Source: Celoporthe dispersa (Eukaryota; Ascomycota; Sordariomycetes; Diaporthales; Cryphonectriaceae). Taken from it: a DNA stretch of 64,000 nt. Position 1 is the stretch's first letter, and every line of letters starts with the position of its first letter. Shown in pieces: positions 45,027 through 56,375 of this stretch. Below the pieces are notes generated by a model. The model worked only from the letters and a program-made list of their open reading frames with translations. It made no database searches and was not told the DNA's origin. The DNA lies in NCBI GenBank assembly GCA_016584495.1, contig WAID01000007.1:854001-918000 (forward strand). Direction: 5' to 3'. A program made the position numbers and the translations under genes.

Positions 45027-47690
45027 ATGTCGAGCAGGCAGGACAGGGCAGAGTCCATGATAGGCTCAAGGGCTCTGTTCCCCCAGGGACCAAGTTTCTC
45101 AGAGGAGGACTTTTCGACCAGGGATTTCATCACACGGGACTTTGTAGATGAGCTGGCAGAGAGCGCCATCCCGGTCAATCGCCGGTCTATGCCCGCGGTA
45201 CAAGCGGCGTTCGACCCGAAACCCTTGATCAGGACCTTCGAGAGTACGTGCTGGGGCGTGTCATACAAATGCCGGGGAGGAGGGGGGCTTGTTGCTGATT
45301 ATGACCTCGTCCGTTAGATGCGTTGGCGCAGTTGGGAGCCCTGTCCGAGAAGCTAGAGGAGGAGGAATCGGGTCTACAGACCGAAGTGCGACGAGCCGAG
45401 ACTCAGCACGACCGAACTCTCGATGTCCTCGGCCGCAAGCTCGACGAGTCGATGACCCAGTTCGAAGCCCTCGATCTCGCCCTCAATCACCCGAACGGAG
45501 TCAACGGCTACGACAGGAACGGGCGGAGCGACGCTGGCGGTAACATCGCGGTGCAGATCGGCGAGAACCTCGAGGAGCTAGACAGGAAGCGCAGGAGGGC
45601 GCTGGACGCCAACTTCCTGATCCGGTGCTGGAACGAGGTCTACGAGAACGGCCAGCTGACGTCGCTGGAGGAGATGAAGAGACAGGGTGGTGCTGAGAAC
45701 AAGGTCCGATGCGCCACCATCGCGCGGCAGCTGATGCGCATCAGCCAGAGACTGGATCCCACATCCTGGGGACAGGTGAATGGGTACCGGCGCAACGGCG
45801 TGACGAATGGTGTCACGGGAATCAGCAGGAAACACAATACCCGTGAGGTCCTGGAGAAATACTGTGAGGTCCTGGAGCAGGACCTGCTTGAGCAGTTCAA
45901 CAGGAGCTACCGGGCCCAGAACTTCCCGGACATGATGCAGTGCGCAAAGGTCCTGCACGATTTCAACGGCGGTTCTAGCGTCATTGCCACGTTTGTGAAC
46001 CAGCACGACTTCTTCATCAACAGGAACCAACTCCTCGCGGATGAGGTCACGGGCGATGACGAGAGCTGGGAACAGCTTGCCGATCCGGACAAGGAGCCGC
46101 CAGGCGTCGAGCAGAGCCTACAGTCCCTGGTCGATGAAGTCAGGGTGATCATGCAGGAGGAGTCCTTCATCATAAAGCAGGCCTTCCCCTTCGCGGAAAC
46201 GGTCTTGATCAAGTTCATTCAGAGAGTATTCCAACAATCTATACAACAGCGGCTCGAGAGAACCCTTGAGAAGGCAGATTCCGTCTCGTCTCTGGCATTC
46301 TTGCGGACACTGCACGCGGCGAGAACATACATCGGCCAGCTCATCGAAGACCTCAAGACGCATGGGTTGACGGAGCATCCGGAACCCTGCTCGGCGCAGA
46401 TCTCCCAGACGCTGGACCAGCAGATAGATGAGCTGTTTGTTCCATACCTGGTGGGAAATTCATACATCGATAGGGAGCGCAGGAACTTGGAAGAACTGTA
46501 CAGCTCGTTGCTGTTCAAGTACACAATCTTCCATTCGCGGCGCAAGAAGGGACCCACAGGGTTCATGGCGGCCATTGCCCAACAGGGCTCCCAGCTCCTG
46601 ACATCAGCTAAGGAGGCCTACCTGGAGCGTCTTGATTCCTCTGACCTGACGCCGACCCAGAAGGCCATGATGTTGCGAGTTGCCGGGGTTAAGGACAATA
46701 GCGGCGATAAGAACGAGATCGAGGTCTCCGAGGAGGACGGTGTGCTGAGTGTTCAGGTGGCACAGAGGATGATGAAATGGCTTGCAGAGAGCGTTCGGAG
46801 GACACTAGAACTCGGCGCCCCGTCAGACACCGCCAAGGATGTCAACAGCCTGCTCAACCTCCTCCCTGACCAGCATGGGCCAGGTCTACGTCGAGACGTC
46901 GCTGGACGCCGCTCTCGATGCAGCGACGGCCCAGGAAAACACCAAAGTCGAGCCTGACCTCGCGTACCTGCCCTCGATTCGGCCAGCGACTACGATTGCC
47001 AACATCATGTCACGGTTCATACACACCGTCATGATCAGGCTGGCAGAGGGCAACGCGACCGTGCGTCGGAGCATGGAGGCCCAGGCGAAGATGGGCATGG
47101 AGTCGATAGAGAGAAAGACGAACAATGTTGTCAAGAGCTCCATCGACGTTGTGGTCAACTGGGTCTCGAGGGCTTTGGCCACCCAGAAGAAGACGGACTT
47201 CAGGATGAAGGACAACGAGCTCGAGGCTATGGCCGAGCTCCTGCAGACGCCGACCTGCCAGACGATCTGCGGCTTCCTTAAGCGCGTCTTAATCCTGGCC
47301 AAGCAGGCCGTCGACGGCCACAACCTCGAGCTGTTCAGCAGCGAGCTCGCGCTTCTCTCCCTGCACCGCCTGCTGTTTGAGCACTTCAAGAAGTTCTCTG
47401 TCAACGCGACAGGCGGTCTGATGGTGACTAAGGACATCAACAGGTACGTCTCCACGCTGAAGGAGTGGCCGCTCAGCAATGATGTCAAGAGCTTCCTGGA
47501 CCTGCTTCCCGAGATCGGCTACCTGTTCATGATCGGGGCGGAGGCTCTGCGAGAAAAATCACGCACCCTGACGACAGGCCCCGGGGCGGTGGGCGGGAAG
47601 AAGTTGACCAAGGCGGACTTCAAGGCTTTTGTGGCGAAGCGGGAAGACGCCGGGAGTGTGGGTGTGCAGAGTGTGCTTAATGGGTTGTAG
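45027..47690 (+). CDS. sec10: Exocyst complex component Sec10
   Basis: Subunit of the eight-protein exocyst that tethers secretory vesicles at the growing hyphal tip. About 862 residues. Exon 1 (45027-45243) contains FSTRDFITRDFV and FDPKPLIRTFE; intron 45244-45317 (GTACGT...CCGTTAG) joins in phase to NALAQLGALSEKL. Coiled-coil-prone helices follow (LQTEVRRAETQHDRTL, LEELDRKRRRALDANF), then the helical-rod core and the conserved C-terminus (EIGYLFMIGAEALREK, GSVGVQSVLNGL). The frame moves by one surplus base near 46857-46866, in a CTCCTCCC stretch between RTLELGAPSDTAK and TSMGQVYVETSLD, where no intron fits; this is probably an assembly indel. Confidence 0.9.
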
Positions 47691-48759
47691 CTGAGATGGC
47701 ACAAGTGCCATATCCGTCTGCTGGTGATGGCTCAGGTTGTTTCAAAATTGGACGTGCATAATGGGATATGGCGGCTCGGTAGAGAAATGATACCATGATC
47801 TAAACACTGCATGACCAAAGCCTACCTGTCCGCAATAAGATGTCCTTTCTGTCACAGCAGAGCTGAGATTGTGACTGCGACGGTCGCACCATGTATGTCA
47901 CTTGCCTAATACAGCTGTATCCGTTCCATCACCAACGACCAACTGCATACAAACCAGCCAACGACAACCACTTTCTACCACGTACCCTGGCCAGCCATAC
48001 TTATACGGGCGGCTGCATTCTCCCCGGGCCGGAATAGGAGGAGCACAGCCCCGCCGCCAATTCCCCCAAGACTTATCCCAAAAGCCGGGACAACAAGGCC
48101 CCATCCGTTTCTCCAGACCGATACGACATAGTTCTAGTGCGACGTTATTGTCCTTGTGCGTCTCAGCCATGCAGCCTTGAGCTGACCGAAAAAGGTCAAG
48201 GCAAAGGGGAACATAAAAAGAGGCGCAGTCGCGAAGAGACAGGCTGTTAAGCGCGGCTGCGACGTAGTGGCTGGCTGCCAACCGGGGCCTTGTATGCTGC
48301 GCATTTTTGGCCCCAGACGAGGAGACCAACGGTATCATTCTTTACACCCCATCCCCCCCCCTTCCCGGGTCGCAGATTAGGCCTTGTCTTATGTGTGTCG
48401 AGGAGCAGGTTTGTGAAGGGGGGATGCTCGAAGGTGGAAGTGATACTGTATCATGATTTACCTTTTGTGGTCCGCTTTCTTGTTTTTCTGTGTTGCCTTT
48501 CTATTCCGGTGCTATTTGAATGGTTCGACCTGCTGCGCAGCATATGTACGCAACAATTCCTCCGCCTGCTCAGGCAACCCGTGATCGGTGGAGGAATCTA
48601 GGTATAACTGTGTAGATCTGATCGTCCTTGCACGCCTCGGTCTCGGTTTCACCTTCCTCTAGACATAGGTCTACACGCTCCATCCCCCCCTCGCAGCAGG
48701 CCACACATAAAGCGACCAACTTCACATGAAAGAGGGAGGCGGTGACGACGACAACGACC
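47691..48759. other. Spacer between sec10 and the Cys-rich membrane protein gene
   Basis: No coding exon recognised. The left side should be the sec10 3'-UTR and the right side promoter and leader of the downstream gene. A C run lies at about 48353-48365. Nothing else seen. Confidence 0.5.
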
Positions 48760-49949
48760 ATGTCCAACGACCCAATCGCCTCCCTCGGCCTCTCTTGCCC
48801 TAGAGGCGGCTCGTTCTACATATGCCAGGGCAACACGACCCAGTTTCTGGGCTGCTGCGTGAGCGACCCCTGCGCAGACGGGAAGGGCCAGTGCCCGCAG
48901 TCCGACCTGCGGTACGCCAGCTTCGACGAGGCGGACTACTCGGAGATCGGGAGCCAGGCCTGCTCGGATGCCTCCTCCGGGCAGTGGTACACGTGTGCCG
49001 AGACGACGGAGCCCTTCCTGGGGTGCTGCTCGAATGACGCGTGCGGGGCCGATGGCGGGTGTGCCAGCGAGCACCTGGTGGCTGCGCAGCTGTCGGATAG
49101 CAAGAGTGACGCGGCGGTGTTCCTGGCGACCACAGCATCTGCGGCCAGTGTGGGCTCAGCAGCGACGGGTTCAAGCAGCCCTCAGAACCATGCTCCTTCT
49201 GGGTTGTCGGCCGGCGCGAAGGCAGGAATCGGCGTGGGATGCACCGTTGCCGCTGTCTGCCTGGCTGCGGTGCTCTTCTTCTTCGCTAGGCGATTCCTGA
49301 GGGACAGGCGTGGAGTCGTGGTGAGAGGATCCTCGCCGCCGACGCCGAGTGCGATGATGGACGGCGATCTGAAAGACCCGTACCAATATTATGGTAGGAC
49401 GCCCTGGCCCCAGCATGCTGTCAAGGTAGACAATTACTGAAGCCTCCCCCAGATCCTGACCACATCATCCACACCCTGCCGCCATCGTCACCTCCCGCCA
49501 ACAAGCCGTATTACAACACAGCTGCCAGCAGCATATCGCCGAGGTCGGTTTACGACCCCTCATACTCTACACACTCATCGACCTCCTCCTTCAATGCCTT
49601 CACTCGACAGACATCCGCGCTATCGATGAACGATAATATCTTGGGAGTCATGACGTCGCCGTCGCTCGATGGCAGCCAGGAACAAACACACCAGCAGCGC
49701 TGGGCCAACCCTCAGCAGCCTCTATGCCACGAACAGTATGCACGCGTGCCGCAGTATGCGAGCCCTCCTCTGCAGCAGCAATCACCGCCGCTCTCACCGC
49801 CGCTCGGGGTGATAGCAGAGCTCGACGCTATGGTTGTTCCTCCTCCAAGACCGGCTTCCGAGGATCCCACGGTGCTGAGGAGGTATCCGTCTTCCATGTA
49901 TCGGCTGTACAGGCCTCCGGGGCTGGGATATCGGAATATCACTTTCTGA
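48760..49949 (+). CDS. Cys-rich one-pass membrane protein with two tandem extracellular modules, function unknown
   Basis: 376 residues in two exons (48760-49393 and 49453-49949; GTAGGA...CCCCCAG, Asp codon rebuilt). The N-terminal half has two copies of a Cys module: an aromatic-x-C, then F-L-G-C-C-x-x-D-x-C, a Gly-containing loop and a final C, ending in similar helices (copy 1 about residues 10-60, copy 2 about 65-115). A Ser/Thr/Ala stalk follows. One strong membrane segment (AGIGVGCTVAAVCLAAVLFF, about 160-180) is bounded by Arg/Lys (RRFLRDRR). The cytoplasmic tail is about 190 residues, rich in Pro, Ser, Gln and Tyr. There is no clear signal peptide, so the membrane segment probably acts as a type III signal-anchor. 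I know similar FLGCC proteins only as uncharacterised fungal proteins; a wall or surface sensor role is inference. Confidence 0.8.
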
Positions 49950-51021
49950 GTTGTACATTTACACCCTTGAATGGGAAAGCTGGGAGAGATTATGTACCCA
50001 CCACCTCAAGAAGATACCACATAGTGAGAGGAAGTCATCTTATTTGCGACTTCAAAACATCCATCTATCCTTAGAATGAAGGCGAGTCTGTGTTCAGCAT
50101 AACAGCGACACAGCACTAATGAGGCTGTGTGTAATGGCTAGAACAACTGCGTGAGACCATGCTCCGAACACTTGGGGATATGACACTGTGCAGAACATCC
50201 GAAAACACGTGGATCCAGGCCTCCACAGCTGTGGCAACACATCTGAGCACACTTGAGTGACTGTGTATAAAAGAAGACAGATGGCCTCTTCAGGTGGATG
50301 ACTTACCTGATGCGGCAGTCGGCAATCGTAAGCAAGTGGTTCCCAGTCACTGGATATAGGCTTGAGTGAGGCTCTTCTGGACCCTTCTCTGGGGCAGTCG
50401 TATTGCTAATCCGGCCCCCCGCCATGGGCTCGGTAGGCACACCGATTGGCTAGCAGGACCTGGACTGCAACCTTATCGATCGGTGTTTACATAGTACAGT
50501 GAGAACCGGCGAGGGTGGTAGGTCATTACAGGGCGCTAGGGTGGGACTGTAGGTAGTGACATCGTTAGCTGGCCGTGGTCGCTCAGGCTTTTTGCTTCTG
50601 GACACGTTGAGATTCCTCACCAGCTTTGCCTCTGCTCCGTGTACGGGATCTTCCTTTCCTTTCTTTTTTTCTTCTTCTTTCTCTCCTCTGAGTTTTCCTT
50701 AAAAAAAGAAAAGGGAAAAAACCCCATTTCTCTCTTTTGGTTACTACCCGTCCGAGTCAGGTCTTGTATCTTGTCGCATCTGACCTATTCATTTCTTGTC
50801 TCTGTCGGATCTGGTGAAGCCGTCTTCAGGCGTCTCTCGACACGGGCCACACTGCTGAATAGCCCCTGGTCCATCCACCCGCAGCTGCGGTAGCGGTCCG
50901 CGGCGACCAGAACCCCTGGTTCCTGACAGCTCAACATCCACTCCCCCAGAGCCGAGACTGCTTGCCTTTTCCCACTCCAGTTCACCTGCTGAGGACAGCG
51001 CAGAAGTTTCCCTACGGCAAG
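49950..51021. other. Promoter and 5'-UTR region of the SERCA gene
   Basis: No gene recognised. An inverted CCAAT box (ATTGG) at 50445-50449 and a T/C-rich plus A-rich patch at about 50650-50730 are the only notable elements. Transcription of the downstream gene probably starts in the right half. Confidence 0.45.
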
Positions 51022-54000
51022 ATGGAGAACGCTTTCGCAAGATCGGCAGACCAGGTCCTGTCGGCCTTGGGGGTGAAATCCTCCACCGGCTTGACAGATG
51101 CGCAAGTCAAGGACCTGAGAAACAAGCATGGCAAGAATGGTAGGCGAACCCACCCCTCCGTTGCGCCCGGTTCCTCTACTGACATAACAACGTGAAGCAA
51201 TCGCAGAAGAGCCTCCTACGCCCCTGTGGGGAGCTCATCCTCGAGCAGTTCAAAGACCAGCTCGTCATCATCCTCCTCGGTTCCGCCGCCATCTCTTTCG
51301 TGCTTGCGCTCCTCGAGGACGAAGGTGGCTGGAGCGCATTCGTTGACCCCGTTGTTGTAAGCATCTATATCCTCGCGGGCCTATGATCCTCGATTCCGAC
51401 AGGTGCTGACATGTCTGTGCGACAGATCCTGACTATCCTGATCCTCAATGCCGTCGTCGGTGTCTCCCAAGAGAGTAGCGCCGAGAAGGCCATTGCCGCC
51501 CTCCAAGAGTACTCCGCCAACGAGGCCAACGTGGTACGGAACGATGGACATATCTCGAGAGTGAAGGCCGAAGATCTCGTGCCCGGCGACATCATCTCTG
51601 TGGCAGTTGGCGACCGGATTCCCGCGGACTGCAGGCTGATCTCCATTGAGAGCAACAGCTTTGCGGTCGACCAGGCCATCCTGACGGGCGAGAGCGAGAG
51701 TGTCGGCAAGGATTGTCGCGCGGTCGTGAAGGACGAGAAGGCCGTGAAGCAGGACCAGGTCAACATGCTCTTCTCTGGAACCACCGTCGTCACTGGAAAG
51801 GCCAGGGCTGTTGTGGTGCTGACCGGCTCCAACACGGCCATTGGTGACATCCACGAGAGCATCACCGCACAGATCTCCGAGCCCACGCCCCTCAAGCAGA
51901 AGCTGAACGACTTTGGTGACAGCCTCGCCAAGGTCATCACCGTCATCTGTATCCTCGTCTGGCTCATCAATATCCCCAACTTCAAGGACCCGAGCCACGG
52001 AAGCTGGGCCAAGGGTGCCATCTATTACCTCAAGATCGCCGTGTCCCTTGGTGTGGCCGCTATTCCCGAGGGCCTGGCTGTCGTCATCACCACCTGTCTC
52101 GCTCTGGGAACTCGGAAGATGGCTGCCAAGAACGCTGTCGTTCGCAGCTTGCCCTCTGTCGAGACCCTGGGAAGCTGCAGCGTCATCTGCTCCGACAAGA
52201 CCGGCACTCTGACCACCAACCAGATGAGCGTAAACAAGATCGTCTACCTGAACGAGGCCGGTACCGACCTTGAAGAGCTTGACGTGGCGGGGACTACTTT
52301 CGAGCCCAAGGGTGATATCACTTACAAGGGTCAGGTCGTCCAGGACCTTGCCCAGAAGTCTTCTACTATTCGCCAGATGACCGAGGTTGCCGCGCTCTGC
52401 AATGACGCCTTGTTGGCCTATGATTCCCGGAATGGCTTTGCGAACGTCGGTGAGCCTACAGAAGGTGCCCTGCGAACCCTGGCCGAGAAGATTGGCCCGT
52501 GTGCGCCCAGCACCAGTGCTCCAGAGGACCGTGTTCACTACGCCAGCGCCTGGTACGAGAAGCAGCTCAACCGTCTCGCTACGTTCGAATTCTCCCGCGA
52601 CCGCAAGAGCATGTCTGTCTTGGTCGAGAACGGCGGCATGCAGAAGCTCCTCGTCAAGGGAGCCCCTGAGTCTATTGTCGAGCGCTGCACCAGTGTTGTC
52701 CTCGGAGCCGACGGGAAGAAAGTCAAGATGAACGGAAAGCTCTCAGACCTCATCATGCGCGAGGTCACTGACTACGGCAACCGGGGTCTGCGCGTCATCG
52801 CGCTGGCAAGCCTCGATGATGTTTCAGGCAACAAGCTCCTGCAGTCCGCAAAGACGACGGCTGACTACGCCAGCCTCGAGCAGAATCTCACTCTGCTGGG
52901 CCTGGTCGGCATGCTGGACCCTCCTCGTTCTGAAGTCCCGGCTTCCATTGCCAAGTGCAAGGAGGCTGGCATTCGCGTCATCGTTATCACTGGAGACAAC
53001 CGCAACACCGCTGAGAGCATCTGCCGTCAGATTGGCGTCTTTGGGTCACACGAGGATCTCCAGGGCAAGAGCTTCACGGGTCGCGAGTTTGACAACCTAA
53101 GCCCGTCCGAGCAGATCGAGGCAGCCAAGAATGCGTCCCTGTTCTCCCGTGTCGAGCCGAGCCACAAGTCTAAGCTGGTAGACCTCCTTCAGAACCTAGG
53201 CGAGGTCGTCGCCATGACCGGCGACGGTGTCAACGACGCTCCTGCTCTGAAGAAGGCTGATATTGGTGTCGCCATGGGCTCTGGTACCGACGTCTCTAAG
53301 CTGGCAGCCGACATGGTGCTGGCTGACAACAACTTCGCCACCATCGAGGCCGCTATCGAGGAGGGTCGGTCTATCTACAACAACACACAGCAGTTCATCC
53401 GGTACCTCATCTCTTCCAACATTGGCGAGGTCGTCTCTATCTTCTTGACCGCTGCCCTCGGTATGCCTGAGGCTCTTATCCCGGTCCAGCTTCTCTGGGT
53501 CAACCTCGTCACGGATGGTCTCCCCGCCACTGCCCTGTCTTTCAACCCACCTGATCACGATGTCATGCGCCGTCAACCCCGGAAGCGTGACGAGGCTCTC
53601 ATCGGAGGCTGGCTCTTCTTCCGTTATCTTGTCATCGGCACATATGTCGGTCTCGCCACGGTCGCCGGCTATGCCTGGTGGTTCATGTTCTACTCCAACG
53701 GCCCGCAGATCAGCTTCTGGGAGCTCTCCCACTTCCACCGCTGCTCCACGGAGTTCCCAGGAATAGGCTGTGAGATGTTCTCGAACGATATGGCCAAGTC
53801 CGCGTCGACAGTCTCGCTGTCGATCCTTGTCGTCATCGAGATGTTCAACGCCATGAACGCCCTGTCATCCAGCGAGTCTCTCTTGACCTTGCCGCTGTGG
53901 GACAACATGATGCTAGTGTACGCCATCACACTGTCGATGGCGCTGCACTTCGCCCTGCTGTACACGCCCTTCCTCCAGACCCTCTTCTCGATTCTGCCGC

Positions 54001-54215
54001 TGAACTGGGCGGAATGGAAGGCGGTGCTTCTTATCAGCGCGCCCGTGATGTAAGCTCCTTCTCTCTCTCTCCCTGTCTGCCTTGAATTGTTTTCGAATTA
54101 GTTGCTGACGCAAGACCCTAGCCTCATTGACGAGGTATTGAAGTTCATAGAGAGATCGTTCTTCATGCAGAAAAAGACGGGAATTGACATGAAGAAGACC
54201 AAGAAAGTGCAGTAG
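51022..54215 (+). CDS. nca-1: SERCA-type Ca2+-transporting P-type ATPase (P2A)
   Basis: Pumps cytosolic Ca2+ into the ER or secretory pathway. About 997 residues in four exons (51022-51139, 51198-51356, 51426-54049, 54122-54215). Landmarks: FKDQLVIILLGSAAISF (M1-M2), LVPGDIISVAVGDRIPAD, the actuator loop LTGESE, AAIPEGLAVVITTCLALGT (M4 Ca2+-binding), the phosphorylated Asp in CSDKTGTLTT (about 52190-52210), KGAPE, the hinge TGDGVNDAPALKKADIG, and the M5-M10 segments; the basic tail is on the last exon. The M4 PEGL motif and overall homology favour SERCA over PMR1 or plasma-membrane pumps. In exon 2, one surplus G in the GGGG at 51228-51231 separates EEPPTPLW from ELILEQFKDQ; this is probably a sequence error, since the rest of the pump is intact. 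Confidence 0.95.
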
Positions 54216-54711
54216 ACTACCGGTTGGGGAGGGGAGACAAAAGTCATATTGCATCATATAGGCATAGAAGGCGGTTATGTACAGTCGGACTTGTACAATT
54301 AACTTTAGATCTCAGACAGACACCTGCTATGCGGTGCATCGAATCGATGCGCCGGTGAATAAAATACAGCTCGAATCCATATTTTGTAAAAAAGCCAAGG
54401 GGAGAGGCCAGATTGGTTGAAGAAGAAAAGTAGAGAGAGAAAAGAAAAAATAGGCCCACGCCTTGTGCGTGCCTCATTGCAACGTCTGCACGTGTTCCAT
54501 GTTTACCAGTTCTCATGTCACCAAGTTAGATTGAGGACATGGCTCAGTTGGTCATATTAAGCCACCGGTTTGTCGTGATGTGTCTGGTGTCTATCGTACA
54601 ATGCGAAAAACAAAGTCGTAGCTGCTCGACTGCATCCCTCCTCATGTCGAGGCAGCGTCTTCCTCCTCTACTGATACGTGTCCTCGCCCCCAGGCAAGCC
54701 GCGCCTCGGGC
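54216..54711. other. Intergenic, tail-to-tail between SERCA (+) and proteasome beta-3 (-)
   Basis: About 500 bases with both 3'-UTRs. AT-rich by local standards. No gene or repeat seen. Confidence 0.5.
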
Positions 54712-55575
54712 TCAGTCCTGACGACCCTTGAGCAGCCTCTTGGTCACCTTGTCCTTCTCGATGATGTAGACGTGGGCTCCCCAGCCTGACAGCGCATCTC
54801 GGTCGACGGCATTCAAGAGGGCTTGGGAGATGGTCTCGAAGAGCTCATCGGGGCCCTGACAACACACACAGATACCACCCGTTAGCATCCGAGATGGAAA
54901 AGTGAAAAATTCACTGGTCTGGCACAAGCTCGAGGCGGGAAGGGGGACGTACCAGGTCGGGCTCCCAAAGGTTCTCGCACATGCCAAACAGCTGCTCGGT
55001 GGCGGTCCCGCTCACGATGAAGTCCTTGGCGAAGTCGATGCAGCCGATGCTGTCAAACCCGCAGATGAAAGGCTTGCCGGTCTTGGGCTCGAGGCCGGCG
55101 ACGACGGGGGAGACAAAGTAAGGACCGAAACGGCGCTCGTACAGCGACGAGGAGACGAGGTTGGCGAACGTCGTGGGGCTGATGGCGCGCTCCTCGCGCA
55201 GGCGGTACATGTTGACCTTGTAGCGGAAGAGGTCTGATACGGTGCTCACGTCCGTGGCGAGGCCTGTCAGGCCCAGGTACACGGATGAGCCGTAGGAGAA
55301 GATCTTGGGGAAGTTGTTTGACACGGTGAGGGCTTGGAGGCCGAGGCGTAGGTCGCATGCTATGGCGACGCAGTCCTTGCCCACCATGGCCACGCAGGCG
55401 CCGCCGTCTGCGGGAGAGAGGTTAGTTATGGGATGGAACGGCGCAAGGTGTGTTCGTGGTGGTGGGTGGAGTTCGTACTTATTGAGAAGGGGGACGACTG
55501 GTCGTGGTGGTTAGCTGCTGTCTGTCGCCAGTGTGTTACGTCTTTTGGGGGGGGGAGGGAGGTCGGACTCACCAT
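54712..55575 (-). CDS. pup3: 20S proteasome subunit beta-3
   Basis: Structural, proteolytically inactive beta subunit of the 20S core. 206 residues, matching yeast Pup3 (205). Four coding exons: the bare ATG (55575-55573) followed at once by GTGAGT; a 19-nt microexon (55497-55479); the main exon (55407-54953); and the last exon (54855-54712). Spliced, the start reads MSSPFSINGGACVAMVGKDC and continues VAIACDLRLG, FSYGSSVYLGLTGLATDV, SSSLYERRFGPYFV, GFDSIGCID, VSGTATEQLFGMCE and the end DALSGWGAHVYIIEKDKVTK. It has no propeptide or catalytic N-terminal Thr, as expected for beta-3. All phases fit, with no frame breaks. Confidence 0.95.
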
Positions 55576-56375
55576 GATAGCAGTCTGGCCTGAGAATTGG
55601 AGAGGCTTCGAAGAAGAGGGAGTGGAATGAGGATTGTGGGAGAATCTCCTGTGGTTCGTGAGGTCTCGTGGTAGGTGGCTTGTGGGAAGCCGGTGGAATT
55701 GGTGGTGGTGTCGTCTGGGGGAGTTAACGGACAAGCTAGCTGACGTTGGGGCGAGGCTCCAACACTCGAGAGCTTAGAGCGTGCAGGCAGCCTGAGCTGG
55801 CGCGTTGCATGTCTAGGCCGTCTGGGGGTTGGAGGGCGCACCCTGGACGGTGGCCCGTCCAGCGCTGATTGGCCCGCTAGTCCAGAGCTTCTGGCGCGTT
55901 CGGTTCAGAGCTCAGCAGAGCGGTGACCTCACTGCAAGGCTGCCTGATAAAGTGGCTTGCCATGCAACGCAGCAAAACGTAACGAAATACAGCGCGCATG
56001 TCAAGTCTACCTAAATCTGCCTGCTTACGGACAGCATTAATCGCCATCCTCCTTTGCACCTCTTTTGTCAGCATTCTGCTCTGTGCATTCCCTTGTTCTT
56101 CAAGATTAAATTTAGACCTTTCAACGTTCTTGCATCCTCGTGTGTATTCAATCTGCTGCTGCTGCTGCTGCTGCTGCGCATTCCCTCTGCCCCTCAGCCC
56201 CTCATTCCGCTGTTGGAGGGGCACTGCATTAGCAACACGCGACGACAAGGTGCAACACAACAAAGGACCTGCATATCGATCACAGCGAGACTGGATACAC
56301 TTGTTCGTCGAGTGACTTGGAGGAGCAAAAGACAATCCTGCAACAAGGCGCCCTCACCTGGAAGGCTTGCGCAAG
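55576..56375. promoter_or_regulatory. Divergent promoter between pup3 and the UBX gene, with a (CTG)8 tract
   Basis: 800 bases between divergent start codons. An inverted CCAAT box (ATTGG) lies at 55868-55872, and (CTG)8 sits at 56153-56176, about 200 bases before the UBX-gene ATG and so probably in its 5'-UTR. An open frame at 55998-56315 (+) spans the repeat and would give poly-Cys; it may be an upstream ORF but has no other support. Confidence 0.5.
56153..56176. repeat. (CTG)8 microsatellite
   Basis: Eight perfect CTG units in the putative 5'-UTR of the UBX-domain gene. Seen directly. Confidence 0.95.
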
